Shown here one piece after another: positions 49,415 through 59,578 of a DNA stretch of 64,000 nucleotides. The notes under the pieces are model-generated. The model saw only the letters and a list, made by a program, of their open reading frames with translations, did no database searches and was not told the origin of the DNA. Position 1 is the stretch's first letter. Every line of letters starts with the position of its first letter. The DNA is from Candidatus Aminicenantota bacterium (GTDB taxonomy: Bacteria > Acidobacteriota > Aminicenantia > UBA2199). The stretch spans positions 50,159-114,158 of the forward strand of contig JAPKZK010000073.1 of the NCBI GenBank assembly GCA_026393835.1, in the 5' to 3' direction. The position numbers and the translations under genes were made by a program.

Positions 49415-50892
49415 AAACTTTAAAAGAATTATTACGCGGTGTGGACATCATTGCCGGCGCCGGCGATCTCGAAATTGGGGTCGCCGGCGTGACCAACGAT
49501 TCCCGCAAAGTGGAGAAAGATTTTTGTTTCGCGGCCATCAAAGGGTTTCAAGAGGATGGCTTGAAATACGTGGAAGAAGCCGTAAAAAGGGGGGCCCATT
49601 CCGTGGTCTCCCAGCATAAACTACATAAAAATTACCCGGGCATTTCCTGGGCCCAGGTCAAAAATGACCGGCTCGCTTTCAGTAAAATGGCGGCGCGTTT
49701 TTACGACCGTATTGCCGACCGCTTTTATAATATCGGCGTCACCGGCACCAACGGCAAGACCACCATCACGGCCCTGGTGGGCGCCATCCTGGACCGGGAA
49801 ACCAAAACTGCCCGGATCGGGACCCTGGGCATGCAGTTCGGCGACTTTGCCATGGGCGTGAACCTGACCACCCCCGAAGCCCCTGATATATTTCGATTTC
49901 TCAGCGAAGCCCGCGCCCTGGGGGCCGAAAACCTGGTAATGGAAGTCTCTTCCGTCAGCCTTTGCCTCCATCGCGTGGAAGATATTAAATTCTCGCAGGC
50001 CATATTTACCTCTTTTTCCGGGGACCACCTGGATTTCCATAAAACCATGGAAGACTACCTGGCCTCTAAGATGCTGCTCTTTAAAAAATTACAGGAAGAC
50101 GATTGGGCGGTCGTCAATATCGACGACCCCACCGGCCCGAAAGTCATCCAGCAATTGAATTGCAAATATTTAACCTATGGATTTTCCGGGGAGGCGGATG
50201 TCAGGCCGCTGAAGTACAAATTTTCCGGCGGCGGCGCTTACGGCATCGAGGCCTTGCTCATGACCCCCAGGGGACAACTGGAAATCAAGAGCCCCCTGGT
50301 GGGCCGGGTTAACCTTTCCAACATTATGGCCGCCGTCACCTCCGCCGTGATTAAAGGCATTTCGTTTGAAAATATCGCCGCCGCCATAACGGAGTTCAAA
50401 CCCGTAAAGGGGCGGCTGGATTTCGCTTACAAAGGCGATTTTTCCGTGCTGATCGATTACGCCCACACCGATAAAGCCCTGGAAGCCATGCTGCAATCGC
50501 TGCGGGAAGTGGTAACCGGGCGCCTCATCGTGGTGTTCGGCGCCGGCGGCAGCCGCGATCAAACCAAACGCCCGCGCATGGGCGAGACGGTTTCGAAAAA
50601 CGCCGATTTCCTGGTGGTTACCAGCGATAACCCCAGGCAAGAAGACCCCGCCGCCATTATACGGGAAATCCGGGCAGGATTTGCCCCGGGTTTTGAGAAT
50701 TTCATTACTGAAATCGACCGGGAAACCGCCATTGAAAAAGCCCTGTACCTGGCCGTTAAAGGCGACATGGTGGTGGTGGCCGGTAAGGGCCATGAAAACT
50801 ACCAGATTTTTAAAGATAGGACCATTCATTTCGACGATTATGAAGTGGTCCGAAAATTAATAGAAAAAAGAAAAGAGGAGAACCATGCCTGA
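49411..50892 (+). CDS. murE: UDP-MurNAc-tripeptide synthetase MurE
   Basis: This 493-residue Mur ligase adds the third stem-peptide residue. Its ATP loop is TGTNGKTT (near residue 111), and the central-domain SGDHLDFH and the C-terminal AGKGHE follow. The substrate motif is DNPRQEDP (near 408); the DNPR form marks enzymes that use meso-diaminopimelate, so the cell wall is probably A1-gamma type, as in Gram-negatives. It overlaps ftsI and murF. Confidence 0.93.
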   Translation: MKTLKELLRGVDIIAGAGDLEIGVAGVTNDSRKVEKDFCFAAIKGFQEDGLKYVEEAVKRGAHSVVSQHKLHKNYPGISWAQVKNDRLAFSKMAARFYDRIADRFYNIGVTGTNGKTTITALVGAILDRETKTARIGTLGMQFGDFAMGVNLTTPEAPDIFRFLSEARALGAENLVMEVSSVSLCLHRVEDIKFSQAIFTSFSGDHLDFHKTMEDYLASKMLLFKKLQEDDWAVVNIDDPTGPKVIQQLNCKYLTYGFSGEADVRPLKYKFSGGGAYGIEALLMTPRGQLEIKSPLVGRVNLSNIMAAVTSAVIKGISFENIAAAITEFKPVKGRLDFAYKGDFSVLIDYAHTDKALEAMLQSLREVVTGRLIVVFGAGGSRDQTKRPRMGETVSKNADFLVVTSDNPRQEDPAAIIREIRAGFAPGFENFITEIDRETAIEKALYLAVKGDMVVVAGKGHENYQIFKDRTIHFDDYEVVRKLIEKRKEENHA

Positions 50893-52306
50893 ATTAACCA
50901 TCGATGAGATTGCCGGCGTTGTAAAAGGAGAAATCGTGAATTGGCAAGGGACACCCGGCGATGAGACGGAGAAAAGCGGCCGGTTCGTGCACTATTATTT
51001 CGACACCCGCGACATTACCTCCGGTCAGAGTCTTTTTTTCGCCATGTCCGGCGTCCGCAACGGCCATGAATTCCTCGACCGGTTGGCGGATAAAGAAGGG
51101 GTGGCCGCGGTAATCTCCCGGGAGTTCGATTACAACGCCCGGGGCATCCGGTTCCCCCTCATCCGTGTGCCCGACCCGTTGAAAGCCGCCCAGGAACTGG
51201 CCGTATATGTCAGGAATAAATACCGGCGCATCAAATACGTGGGCATTACCGGCAGCGCCGGCAAAACCACCACCAAAGAGTTTGTTTACCAACTAACCTC
51301 CTATAAATATAAAGCATACCGGTCCTTTTTGAACTGGAACAATTGGATCGGTATGCCTTTTTCTCTCCTCAATATGGAGGGGGATGAAGACGTGGCCGTG
51401 TTCGAACTGGCCATGAGCGACCCGGGCATCGGCGAGATCGATTTCCTGGCCGGCATACTGAGACCCGATGTGGCTGTTTTATTGAACGCCTTTCCCGTGC
51501 ACCTGGAATTTTTAGAGAGCGTCGATAATGTGGCCCGTGGGAAAGCCGAGATACTCAATCACCTGGCCGCCGACGATATTGCCTTTATCAACGGCGACCT
51601 GGACCATGTGCGCAGGGAAACCCGCTCCAAAAAAGGACGTAAAATATATTTCGGCAAAAACCAGAAATACAACCAGGTGATCCTGGAGGATATCCTGCGC
51701 AATGAACATGCCACTGCCATCGCGGCGGATTTTTACGGCGTCGCGGCGCAATTCGATACCCCCATCATCAACCGGGTTCACGTGGAAAACTTGTTTGCCG
51801 CCATTATCGTGGCCCAGCACCTGGGCATGAAACACGTGGAGATCCAGGCCGCGTTAAAAGAGATCAAAACCCTGCCGGGCCGCGGTGAAATCCGCCGTCA
51901 CGGCAGTTTTACCATTATCGATGAAACCTATAACTCCAACCCCGAAGCCCTGAAAAAGGCGCTGGACTGGGTGGATAGTGAATTCAAATGCGCGAAAATC
52001 GCCGTGCTGGGAGATATGCTGGAACTGGGCAAAAAGGAAGCCCTGTTTCACCGGGAAGTGGGCGGATATTTTGCCGCATTGGGATTCGATCGCTTAATCA
52101 CCGTGGGCCGCCGGGCGCTGGATATCGCCGTGGGCGCCGCGGCAAAAGGATTCGCCGAAGCGAAGATCACGCGTTTAGATAACGCCGCCGCCGCCGCCGA
52201 GTACATCAAAGAGGTTGCCGCGCCCGGCAGCATTATCCTGTTTAAAGCCTCCAGGGGTATCCGGCTGGAGAAAGCCGTCGAGGAGTTTTGCAGCGATGAA
52301 AAATAA
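50885..52306 (+). CDS. murF: UDP-MurNAc-pentapeptide synthetase MurF
   Basis: This 473-residue protein adds D-Ala-D-Ala to the UDP-MurNAc tripeptide. ATP loop: GITGSAGKTTTKEF (near residue 122); also SFLNWNNWIGMPF and DETYNSNPEALKKAL, both conserved in MurF. It overlaps murE by 8 bases and murD by 11. In most genomes mraY lies between murF and murD; here nothing does. Confidence 0.93.
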   Translation: MPELTIDEIAGVVKGEIVNWQGTPGDETEKSGRFVHYYFDTRDITSGQSLFFAMSGVRNGHEFLDRLADKEGVAAVISREFDYNARGIRFPLIRVPDPLKAAQELAVYVRNKYRRIKYVGITGSAGKTTTKEFVYQLTSYKYKAYRSFLNWNNWIGMPFSLLNMEGDEDVAVFELAMSDPGIGEIDFLAGILRPDVAVLLNAFPVHLEFLESVDNVARGKAEILNHLAADDIAFINGDLDHVRRETRSKKGRKIYFGKNQKYNQVILEDILRNEHATAIAADFYGVAAQFDTPIINRVHVENLFAAIIVAQHLGMKHVEIQAALKEIKTLPGRGEIRRHGSFTIIDETYNSNPEALKKALDWVDSEFKCAKIAVLGDMLELGKKEALFHREVGGYFAALGFDRLITVGRRALDIAVGAAAKGFAEAKITRLDNAAAAAEYIKEVAAPGSIILFKASRGIRLEKAVEEFCSDEK

Positions 52307-53729
52307 ACATAAACGTTATCTGGCCGACCGCGCAGGCGTAGTTGGCGTGGTGGGGTTTGGCAAAACCGGCCGGGCGCTGCTGGATTTTCTCCTGGAACAA
52401 AAGGAATGTGAACATATATACCTCTTTAACGATACACCCCTGGCCGCGCCGGAAGAAGTTGCGGCCCGATTGGATTATGAATCCCGCGGCGCGACTTTTA
52501 TCATCGGTGAAAGCGAATTCCCCCGGCTGGCGGATGCGGAACTCATTATCCTGAGCCCCGGCGTGGACGGGCGAAAAGAACGCTATGACCCACTGCGGGA
52601 AAAAGGAATCGCAATCATTTCCGAGATCGAATTTGCTTTCTCTTTTATCGAAGCCCCGGTCATTGCCGTCACCGGCACCAACGGCAAATCCACCACCGTC
52701 AGCCTTATCCACCATTTTTTAAGCAAGAACGGGTTTACCAGCTTCCTCACCGGCAATATCGGGACGCCCTTGATCTCCGAAGTAAAAAACATCCCTGACA
52801 ATGCCGTGGTGGTGGTGGAGGTTTCCAGTTTTCAACTGGAAGAAATCGCTGATTTCAAACCCCATATCGCGGCGATTCTCAATGTCACCCCGGATCACCT
52901 GGACCGCTACAAAAACCTGGAAGATTATTACGCCGCCAAATTGAATATCGGCAAAAACCAGGGGACCATCGACTATTTGATCTTAAATGACGGGGACCCT
53001 TATTTAAAGGAAAAAGAAAACCGGGAAGGGGCGTCCGCGTTCCCGGGTACGGCGCGAAAAGTATGGTTTTCTCGCCTCCAGCGCGACCTCTCGTCCGGCG
53101 CCTGGCTTGAGGGCAGCAATATTCATCTGAAGGTAAATAATATCGATGAAGTTATTTCGCTCCGGGAAAACCCCTTAAGGGGTGTGCATAACCTGGAGAA
53201 TTTATTGGCGGCCGCCGCCGTCGCCCGGTTAATGGGCGTGACCGCCGCCGGTATTGAAAAAGCCGTCAAAGATTTCAAGGGCCTGCCTCACCGCATGGAA
53301 TTCGCCGGGAAGATCGGGGACGTGGAATTTATAAACGATTCCAAGGCCACCAACGTCGACGCCGCTTTAAAGTCCATCGCCGGCATCGACGCCCCCATGG
53401 TGTTGATCCTGGGCGGCAAAGACAAGGGCGGCGATTTTACCATGCTGCGGCAGTCCATCAAAGAAAAAGTCGATCACGTACTGTTGGTAGGGGCCGCGGC
53501 CCACACCATTCACCGGCAACTGGCCGGTCTCGATAACGGCCAACGGTTTATTTTCGTGGCGGATTTTGCCGCGGCCGTGGCCGAAGCTTATCGACTGCTG
53601 GCAAAGAAAGGCGGCGTGGCGCTGCTGGCGCCCGGCTGCGCCAGTTTCGATATGTTCAAAAATTTCGAACACCGGGGCGACGTGTTCAAAGAGGAAGTAC
53701 GGAAACTCAAAGGGAGCATCCATGGTTAA
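52296..53729 (+). CDS. murD: UDP-MurNAc-L-Ala:D-Glu ligase MurD
   Basis: The start at 52296 (MKNKHKRYLADRAG) is preferred over a longer frame because it follows GAGGAG closely and gives a 477-residue protein. It has the N-terminal Rossmann GFGKTGRALLDFLL, the ATP loop TGTNGKSTT, HLDRYKNLEDYYAAK and the C-terminal ILGGKDKG. It adds D-Glu to UDP-MurNAc-L-Ala. It overlaps murF by 11 bases and ftsW by 8. Confidence 0.92.
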   Translation: MKNKHKRYLADRAGVVGVVGFGKTGRALLDFLLEQKECEHIYLFNDTPLAAPEEVAARLDYESRGATFIIGESEFPRLADAELIILSPGVDGRKERYDPLREKGIAIISEIEFAFSFIEAPVIAVTGTNGKSTTVSLIHHFLSKNGFTSFLTGNIGTPLISEVKNIPDNAVVVVEVSSFQLEEIADFKPHIAAILNVTPDHLDRYKNLEDYYAAKLNIGKNQGTIDYLILNDGDPYLKEKENREGASAFPGTARKVWFSRLQRDLSSGAWLEGSNIHLKVNNIDEVISLRENPLRGVHNLENLLAAAAVARLMGVTAAGIEKAVKDFKGLPHRMEFAGKIGDVEFINDSKATNVDAALKSIAGIDAPMVLILGGKDKGGDFTMLRQSIKEKVDHVLLVGAAAHTIHRQLAGLDNGQRFIFVADFAAAVAEAYRLLAKKGGVALLAPGCASFDMFKNFEHRGDVFKEEVRKLKGSIHG

Positions 53730-54828
53730 GGACAGTAAGATCGATAAAGTGCTCATGACGGCGACCGCGCTGCTGATACTGTTCGGACTCATCCTGATCC
53801 ACAGCGCCACCTCCCTCCAGGCCGGCGAAAAATTCGGCAGCAGTTTCTATTTCCTGGAAAGACAGGTGGTGTGGCTGCTGGTGGGGTTGATCGCCGCCGC
53901 CGTCATTGCACTCTTCAGGCGTCCCTATTATCTTGACAAAACCGTGGTTATCGCCTTTGTTGCCCTTACCGTTGTGGGTTTGCTGTTGGTGTTTTTCAAC
54001 GGCAAGCTTAACAATTCATACCGCTGGATCCGCCTGGGCGTTTTTACCGTCCAACCATCGGAATTTGCCAAAATTGCCGTGGTCCTGTACCTGGCTTACG
54101 TATTAACCAGGGAAACCAATGACGTCAATGACATCAAAAAATTAATGACGCTGTTGATCCCCGTCTTTATCATCGAACTGTTGATCCTGAAAGAGCCCGA
54201 CCTGGGGAGTTTTTTCCTGGTTTTGCTCATCGCCCTGGCCATGCTTTTTGCCGCCGGGTTCCGGTTGAAATACTTCGCTGTCGGTTCCTTATGCCTGGCG
54301 CCCATTATATATTTGATCATTCAACTGAACCCGGATAAAATGAAACGTATCACCGCCTTTTTAAATCCCGAAGAATACGGTAATACCCTCAACTTCCAGG
54401 CGCTCCAGTCCCTGTACGCCGTCGGTTCCGGCGGGATTTTCGGCAAAGGATTGGGCAACTCCACCCAGAAACTCTATTTCCTGCCCTATTCCTATTCCGA
54501 TTTCATCTATGCCGTCGCGGCCGAGGAAACCGGTTTACTGGGCTCGTTTATCATTATCGGGCTTTTTATGTTGTTCCTTATCCGGGGCATCAATATCGCC
54601 AAATATTCCGGCAACCGCCATACCTATTTGCTGGTCATCGGCCTGACCTTTTTAATCGTTATCCAGGCCATGATCAATATATCGGTTACCATCGGCATAT
54701 TCCCCACCAAGGGAATACCGCTGCCCTTCATTTCCAGCGGCGGCAGCTCGTTGATTTCCAGTCTTATGGTCACCGGGATCATATTAAATGTATCCCGGCT
54801 TAGAAAAACGGTGTTTTCAAATGATTAA
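53722..54828 (+). CDS. ftsW: FtsW septal peptidoglycan polymerase (SEDS family)
   Basis: Starting at 53722 (inside the murD stop region) this 368-residue SEDS protein has about ten membrane spans. Family marks include RWIRLGVFTVQPSEFAKIA, KEPDLGSFFLVLLIALAMLFAAG and the C-terminal KGIPLPFISSGGSSL. The acidic residue in EPDLG corresponds to the conserved glycosyltransferase aspartate. It polymerises lipid II at the septum with FtsI. murG, which usually follows, is missing; murC starts inside the last codons of ftsW. Confidence 0.92.
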   Translation: MVKDSKIDKVLMTATALLILFGLILIHSATSLQAGEKFGSSFYFLERQVVWLLVGLIAAAVIALFRRPYYLDKTVVIAFVALTVVGLLLVFFNGKLNNSYRWIRLGVFTVQPSEFAKIAVVLYLAYVLTRETNDVNDIKKLMTLLIPVFIIELLILKEPDLGSFFLVLLIALAMLFAAGFRLKYFAVGSLCLAPIIYLIIQLNPDKMKRITAFLNPEEYGNTLNFQALQSLYAVGSGGIFGKGLGNSTQKLYFLPYSYSDFIYAVAAEETGLLGSFIIIGLFMLFLIRGINIAKYSGNRHTYLLVIGLTFLIVIQAMINISVTIGIFPTKGIPLPFISSGGSSLISSLMVTGIILNVSRLRKTVFSND

Positions 54829-56206
54829 TTACAGTCGTATTAAACGTATACATTTTGTGGGCATCGGCGGCGCAGGCATGTCCGGCATCGCCGAAGTGCT
54901 GCACAATATGGGCTTTATCGTCTCCGGCTCGGATATCGGGGAAGGGGAAACCGTCAAGAGACTCAAAAGCATGGGCGTCGCCGTGTGGCTGGGACACAGC
55001 AAAGATCATATCGGGGACGCCGAAACCCTGGTCTATTCCAGCGCGGTAAGCAAAGACAACGAAGAGGTCAGGGAAGCGCTGAAACGTAAAATCCCGGTGA
55101 TACCCCGGGCCGAGATGCTGGCGGAATTGATGCGCCTGAAGTTTTCCATTGCCGTGGCCGGCACCCACGGGAAAACCACCACCACCTCCATGATCGCCGC
55201 GATCCTTACCACCGCCGGCAAAGACCCCACTTTCGTGGTGGGCGGCAGGTTAAAAATCGAAGAGAGCGGCGCCAAGCTGGGTAAATCCGATTACCTGGTG
55301 GCCGAAGCCGACGAATCCGACGGCAGTTTCCTCCGCTTATTTCCTACCCTGGCCATTATCACCAACATCGAGGACGACCACCTGGATTATCACAAAACCA
55401 TGGCTAACCTGGTGCAGGCCTTTATCGATTTCGGCGACAAAGTGCCTTTTTACGGTTCCGTTATCCTCAATTATGATTGTCCCAACGCCCGCGGCATCGT
55501 TTCCCGTTTGAATAAGCGGGTCATCACCTACAGCCTGTCGCAGGACGCCGACCTCAGGGCCCAAAATATCGAGAATTCCCTGTTCGGGGCCGCCTTCGAC
55601 CTGGTGCTGCGTAATCAGCCGCCGGTCAGGATTCAATTGAACGTCGGCGGCGTTCACAACGTCTCCAACGCCCTGGCCGCCATTGCCGCCAGTCTTGAAA
55701 TCGGCGTCGAAATCCCGGTGATCCAGGAAGGCTTTAAACGTTTCTATTTACCGGAGCGGCGTTTCCAGGTGCTGTTTTACACCAACGATTACCTGGTCAT
55801 TGATGATTACGCCCATCATCCCACTGAAATAAACGCCACCCTCCAGGCCCTGGCCGCGGGCGACTTCAAGCGCATCATCGCCGTGTTCCAGCCGCACCGT
55901 TTCACACGGTTGGAACTATTGATGGACCGCTTTACTTCGTGTTTCGAAAAAGCCCACCAGTTGATCCTGGCGGAAATATACAAGGCCAACCAGCAGGAAA
56001 TCGAGAATGTCAACAGCCGCGTACTGGCGGAAAGAATAAAAGCCTCCGGTTATCGTCATATCATCTACATCGAAGATTTCCAGGAAATTATCGCTTACCT
56101 GGAAAAAAACATAAAAAAAGGCGACGCCGTGGCGTTTTTATCCGCGGGTAATTTGACCCAAACCGCCCACCAGTTTGCCAAACGCATGGAGGCGCTGCAC
56201 CGATGA
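54821..56206 (+). CDS. murC: UDP-MurNAc:L-Ala ligase MurC
   Basis: The start at 54821 gives MINYSRIKRIHFVGIGGAGM, the classic MurC N-terminus; the upstream frame reads the end of ftsW. The 461-residue enzyme has the ATP loop AGTHGKTTTTS (near residue 110), EADESDGSFL and DDYAHHPTEI. It joins L-Ala to UDP-MurNAc. It overlaps ftsW by 8 bases and ftsQ by 4. The usual murB/ddl genes downstream are absent. Confidence 0.93.
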   Translation: MINYSRIKRIHFVGIGGAGMSGIAEVLHNMGFIVSGSDIGEGETVKRLKSMGVAVWLGHSKDHIGDAETLVYSSAVSKDNEEVREALKRKIPVIPRAEMLAELMRLKFSIAVAGTHGKTTTTSMIAAILTTAGKDPTFVVGGRLKIEESGAKLGKSDYLVAEADESDGSFLRLFPTLAIITNIEDDHLDYHKTMANLVQAFIDFGDKVPFYGSVILNYDCPNARGIVSRLNKRVITYSLSQDADLRAQNIENSLFGAAFDLVLRNQPPVRIQLNVGGVHNVSNALAAIAASLEIGVEIPVIQEGFKRFYLPERRFQVLFYTNDYLVIDDYAHHPTEINATLQALAAGDFKRIIAVFQPHRFTRLELLMDRFTSCFEKAHQLILAEIYKANQQEIENVNSRVLAERIKASGYRHIIYIEDFQEIIAYLEKNIKKGDAVAFLSAGNLTQTAHQFAKRMEALHR

Positions 56207-57048
56207 GAAGCATGGCCGGTACGGGAACAGGGCTGGGTTTGGCCTTACGCAGCGAAACCGATTACTTGCGCCGGCAAAATAATCTTTTGATCCGGAAACA
56301 GAAAAAACTCCGCTCCATCAAAATAAAAGGCATTCACTTGCTGTTCATATTGACCGTTCTTTCATTTATCGCTTTTACCATATTCAAAACCGCCCAGTTC
56401 ATATTGACCTGGGATAAATTGGGCGTCAAATATTTTCAAGTGACCGATTGCCCAGGTCCCGTATCGATCCAGGTCAATAAAGTTTTAGACCGGCATAGAG
56501 GGAATAATATTTTGACCCTCAGCATCGACGCGTTAAGGGCCCAGTTGGCCGGCATCCCCGAAATCAAGGATGTCTCCGTCAGCCGCAACCTACCCTCCAC
56601 CGTGGCCGTACAACTGATGCTAAGGGAACCTGTTTTCCAGGTGGAAACGCCGGGGGAAGGGAAATATACCGTTATGGATAAGGAAGGCGTCGTTTTATAC
56701 CGCCGGGCGGAAAAAAAAGATGAATTGTTCACGGTCAAAAATACCCCCGGCGACCGGGTGCAAAAAATCCTGCCCTATCTTTCCCGTTTGCAGGATATTA
56801 AGAACTATATCGAGTATGTCGGTTTCCTGGAGCCTTACGGACTGATGATGAAGTTAACCCAGGTGAATGAAATCTTTTATCCCGGCGAGATTGATTTTGC
56901 CGAAAAAATCGATTATTATTTAAAGCTGCGAAACAAATTAAATTTATCTGAATGCATTATTAAAAGCGTGGATTTGAGATTCGAGGACCGGTTCTACCTT
57001 GAATATGAAGAACAAGAACAGCAGCCTGAAGAGGAGGTAACGCAGTAA
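56203..57048 (+). CDS. ftsQ: Cell division protein FtsQ/DivIB
   Basis: This 281-residue protein has a basic cytoplasmic N-terminus, one membrane span (IHLLFILTVLSFIAFTIF), then a POTRA-like domain (VNKVLDRHRGNNILTLSIDALRAQL, IPEIKDVSVSRNLPSTVAVQLMLREPV, quoted in parts) and a FtsQ-type beta domain. It connects FtsL to the divisome. The start overlaps the murC stop (ATGA). Sequence is poorly conserved in this family; gene order supports the call. Confidence 0.85.
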   Translation: MRSMAGTGTGLGLALRSETDYLRRQNNLLIRKQKKLRSIKIKGIHLLFILTVLSFIAFTIFKTAQFILTWDKLGVKYFQVTDCPGPVSIQVNKVLDRHRGNNILTLSIDALRAQLAGIPEIKDVSVSRNLPSTVAVQLMLREPVFQVETPGEGKYTVMDKEGVVLYRRAEKKDELFTVKNTPGDRVQKILPYLSRLQDIKNYIEYVGFLEPYGLMMKLTQVNEIFYPGEIDFAEKIDYYLKLRNKLNLSECIIKSVDLRFEDRFYLEYEEQEQQPEEEVTQ

Positions 57049-57049
57049 A

Positions 57050-58270
57050 ATGAAAGACAATTATTTGGTGGGCATCGATATCGGCAGCAAGAAAGTAGCT
57101 GCCATCATCGGCCAGGTAAAGGCCGACGGCGAGCGGGAGGAGCTGGAAGTCATCGGGTACGGCAAAGTCGATTCCAGCGGTATGCGTAAGGGGGTTATTG
57201 TCGATATGAAAGCCACCATCGAAGATATCAAAAAATCCGTCAAGGAGGCCGAATTAACCGCCGGGGTGGAAGTGGAGTCCGCATACGTCAATATATCCGG
57301 GAGTCATATCCAATCCATCCGGGCCAAGGGCAGCATTAATATAACCGGCAAGAACCGGGAAATCACCCAGGACGATGTGGACCGCGCCGTTACCCACGGC
57401 AGCAGCATCATGTTACCCAACGAACGCGATATCATCCACATATTGCGGCAGGAATTCGTCGTGGATAACCAGGATGAGATCAAGAACCCCATCGGCATGA
57501 TCGGGTCCAACCTCGATATCTATATTCTCATTGTCACCGCGGCCCGGGCTTCCACCAAGAACCTGTTGACCTGTTTAAAAAAGGCGAAGATCAATGTGAT
57601 CGAGATGGTATTGTCCCAGATCGCCACGGCCGAGGCGGTGTTGACGCAGGATGAGAAAGAATTGGGCGTGGCCTTGATCGACATCGGGGGCGGCACCACG
57701 GATATCGCCTTGTATGAAAAAGGCGCGCTTTTATTTGCCGCCACCATCGGCGTCGGCGGTTACAATTTTACCAATGACCTGGCCATCGGCACCCGCACCC
57801 CCATCGACAAAGCCGAAATGATCAAACGCAAATACGGGTGCGGCACAGACCCCAACCAGAGGGATCAAAACATCGAGATTCCCGGCGTGGGAGGGAAGAA
57901 ATCCAGGATGATATCCGTCTCTTTGCTGGCCGACATATTGAAACCGCGGGCGGAAGAGATTTTCGATATGGTAAAGCGAAAAATCGAGGAAGAAGGATTT
58001 GAAAATAAAATCAATGCGGGGATTGTAATTACCGGCGGTTCCGCCTACCTGGGCGGGTTGCTGGAAGTCGCCGACGACATTTTCGCGGCCCCGGTCCGCG
58101 TCGGCAAACCCTACGGCATCGGCGGTTTGATCGATAAAGTCAACAGCCCGGAATTCTCCACCTCGTTGGGTTTATTAAAGTATGGTCTTATCGATATGAG
58201 AGACAGGGGCATGATCCGGAATCAACCCAGCGGATTTTTACAAAAATTAAAGGAATATGTCGGTTTTTAG
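57050..58270 (+). CDS. ftsA: Cell division protein FtsA
   Basis: This 406-residue actin-like protein has the phosphate-1 loop GIDIGSKKVAAIIG at the N-terminus, the SHS2/1C insertion (about 85-165), the second phosphate loop ALIDIGGGTTDIALY (near 210) and the adenosine motif ITGGSAYLGGL. The C-terminus (GFLQKLKEYVGF) is an amphipathic helix for membrane attachment. It tethers FtsZ to the membrane. One base separates it from ftsQ and 21 from ftsZ. Confidence 0.93.
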   Translation: MKDNYLVGIDIGSKKVAAIIGQVKADGEREELEVIGYGKVDSSGMRKGVIVDMKATIEDIKKSVKEAELTAGVEVESAYVNISGSHIQSIRAKGSINITGKNREITQDDVDRAVTHGSSIMLPNERDIIHILRQEFVVDNQDEIKNPIGMIGSNLDIYILIVTAARASTKNLLTCLKKAKINVIEMVLSQIATAEAVLTQDEKELGVALIDIGGGTTDIALYEKGALLFAATIGVGGYNFTNDLAIGTRTPIDKAEMIKRKYGCGTDPNQRDQNIEIPGVGGKKSRMISVSLLADILKPRAEEIFDMVKRKIEEEGFENKINAGIVITGGSAYLGGLLEVADDIFAAPVRVGKPYGIGGLIDKVNSPEFSTSLGLLKYGLIDMRDRGMIRNQPSGFLQKLKEYVGF

Positions 58271-58291
58271 TTTCCAGGAGGTAATTGCGTC

Positions 58292-59578
58292 ATGAGTGAA
58301 GACATTAAAATAACATATGCCAAGGAAAAACGAAAGGGCGCGGTTTTAAAAGTCATCGGCGTCGGCGGTGGCGGGGGAAACGCCATTAACCGCATGATCG
58401 AGGAGAAGCTCCAGGGCGTCGAGTTTGTGGCGGTCAATACCGATGTCCAGGACCTGGCCAATATCAAACCCCCGGGTGTGACGCTCCAGATCGGCGAGAA
58501 AATAACCAAAGGATTAGGGGTAGGGTCCAATGCCGATATGGGTATGCAATCCGCCCTGGAAAATACCGACGCCATTATCGAGATGTTGGAAGGCGCCCAC
58601 ATGGTTTTCATCACCGCCGGTATGGGGGGCGGGACAGGCACCGGCGCTTCGCAGGTAATCGCCAACCATGCCGCCTCCATGGGCATATTGACCGTGGCCA
58701 TCGTTACCAAACCCTTTGATTTTGAAGGCATCGTCCGGATGAAAGTGGCCGAAGATGGCATAAAAGCATTAAGAGACAGCGTCGATGCCATTATTACCAT
58801 CCCCAACCAGAAACTTTTCGAGTTGGAAGACGCGGATATGTCTTTCAAGGACGCCTATAAAAAAGTAGATGAAATTTTACTCCGGGCGGTGCGGGGGATT
58901 TCCGATATTATCAGTATCCCCGGTTACCAGAACGTGGATTTTGCCGACGTAAAAGCCGTGATGCAGGAAAAGGGGGTCACCCTGATGGGAACCGGCGAAG
59001 CCAGGGGGGAAAACAGGGCCGAAGACGCCGCCCGTAAAACCTTAACCTCCCCGTTGTTGGATAATATCTCCATCCACGGCGCCACCGGCATCCTGTACAA
59101 CATTACCGCTTCCGCCAGTTTAACTTTAAAAGAGATCGGCCGCATTGCCGATATCATTAACGCCAACGCCTCCCCGGACGCCAGGATCAAGTTCGGCATC
59201 GTAGATGATGAAAATATGGGCGATTTATTGAGGGTAACCGTAATTGCCACCGGTTTCAAGGAAGGCGGCGAAAAGAAAGCGACCCCCCGGTCCCTGCACA
59301 GGGTCGTGACGCCCGCCGCCCCCGCGCCCACAATACCGACTCCGCCCCCGGCGTTGGTGGAGGAAACCCGGGATTTCACCGAGTTCGATGACGGCAGCAA
59401 GAGGTATTACCTGGGTTCAAAAGCGAATAAATCCAGGGCCACCAATATCACGGAATATGTCAATGAAAGCAATATCCCCAATATGATCCATGATCCCGGG
59501 AGTGTCGGGAACGTTGATGACCTACTGGATGTTCCTTCGTTTCAAAGGTTTAAATTAGCAGAGAGAAGGGGAAAATGA
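58292..59578 (+). CDS. ftsZ: Cell division protein FtsZ
   Basis: This 428-residue tubulin homologue has GVGGGGGNAINRM (near 26), the tubulin signature GMGGGTGTGAS (near 111), and NVDFADVKAVM with the T7 loop. A variable linker (residues about 325-400, rich in Pro and Ala at first) leads to the C-terminal peptide LDVPSFQRFKLAERRGK, which should bind FtsA. It polymerises with GTP to form the Z ring. An AGGAGG site precedes the ATG. Its stop overlaps hutI by ATGA. Confidence 0.95.
   Translation: MSEDIKITYAKEKRKGAVLKVIGVGGGGGNAINRMIEEKLQGVEFVAVNTDVQDLANIKPPGVTLQIGEKITKGLGVGSNADMGMQSALENTDAIIEMLEGAHMVFITAGMGGGTGTGASQVIANHAASMGILTVAIVTKPFDFEGIVRMKVAEDGIKALRDSVDAIITIPNQKLFELEDADMSFKDAYKKVDEILLRAVRGISDIISIPGYQNVDFADVKAVMQEKGVTLMGTGEARGENRAEDAARKTLTSPLLDNISIHGATGILYNITASASLTLKEIGRIADIINANASPDARIKFGIVDDENMGDLLRVTVIATGFKEGGEKKATPRSLHRVVTPAAPAPTIPTPPPALVEETRDFTEFDDGSKRYYLGSKANKSRATNITEYVNESNIPNMIHDPGSVGNVDDLLDVPSFQRFKLAERRGK

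Noticed and set aside
52215..52295. Upstream extension of murD
   Set aside because: It lies within murF in another frame; the MurD N-terminal fold begins after the ATG at 52296.
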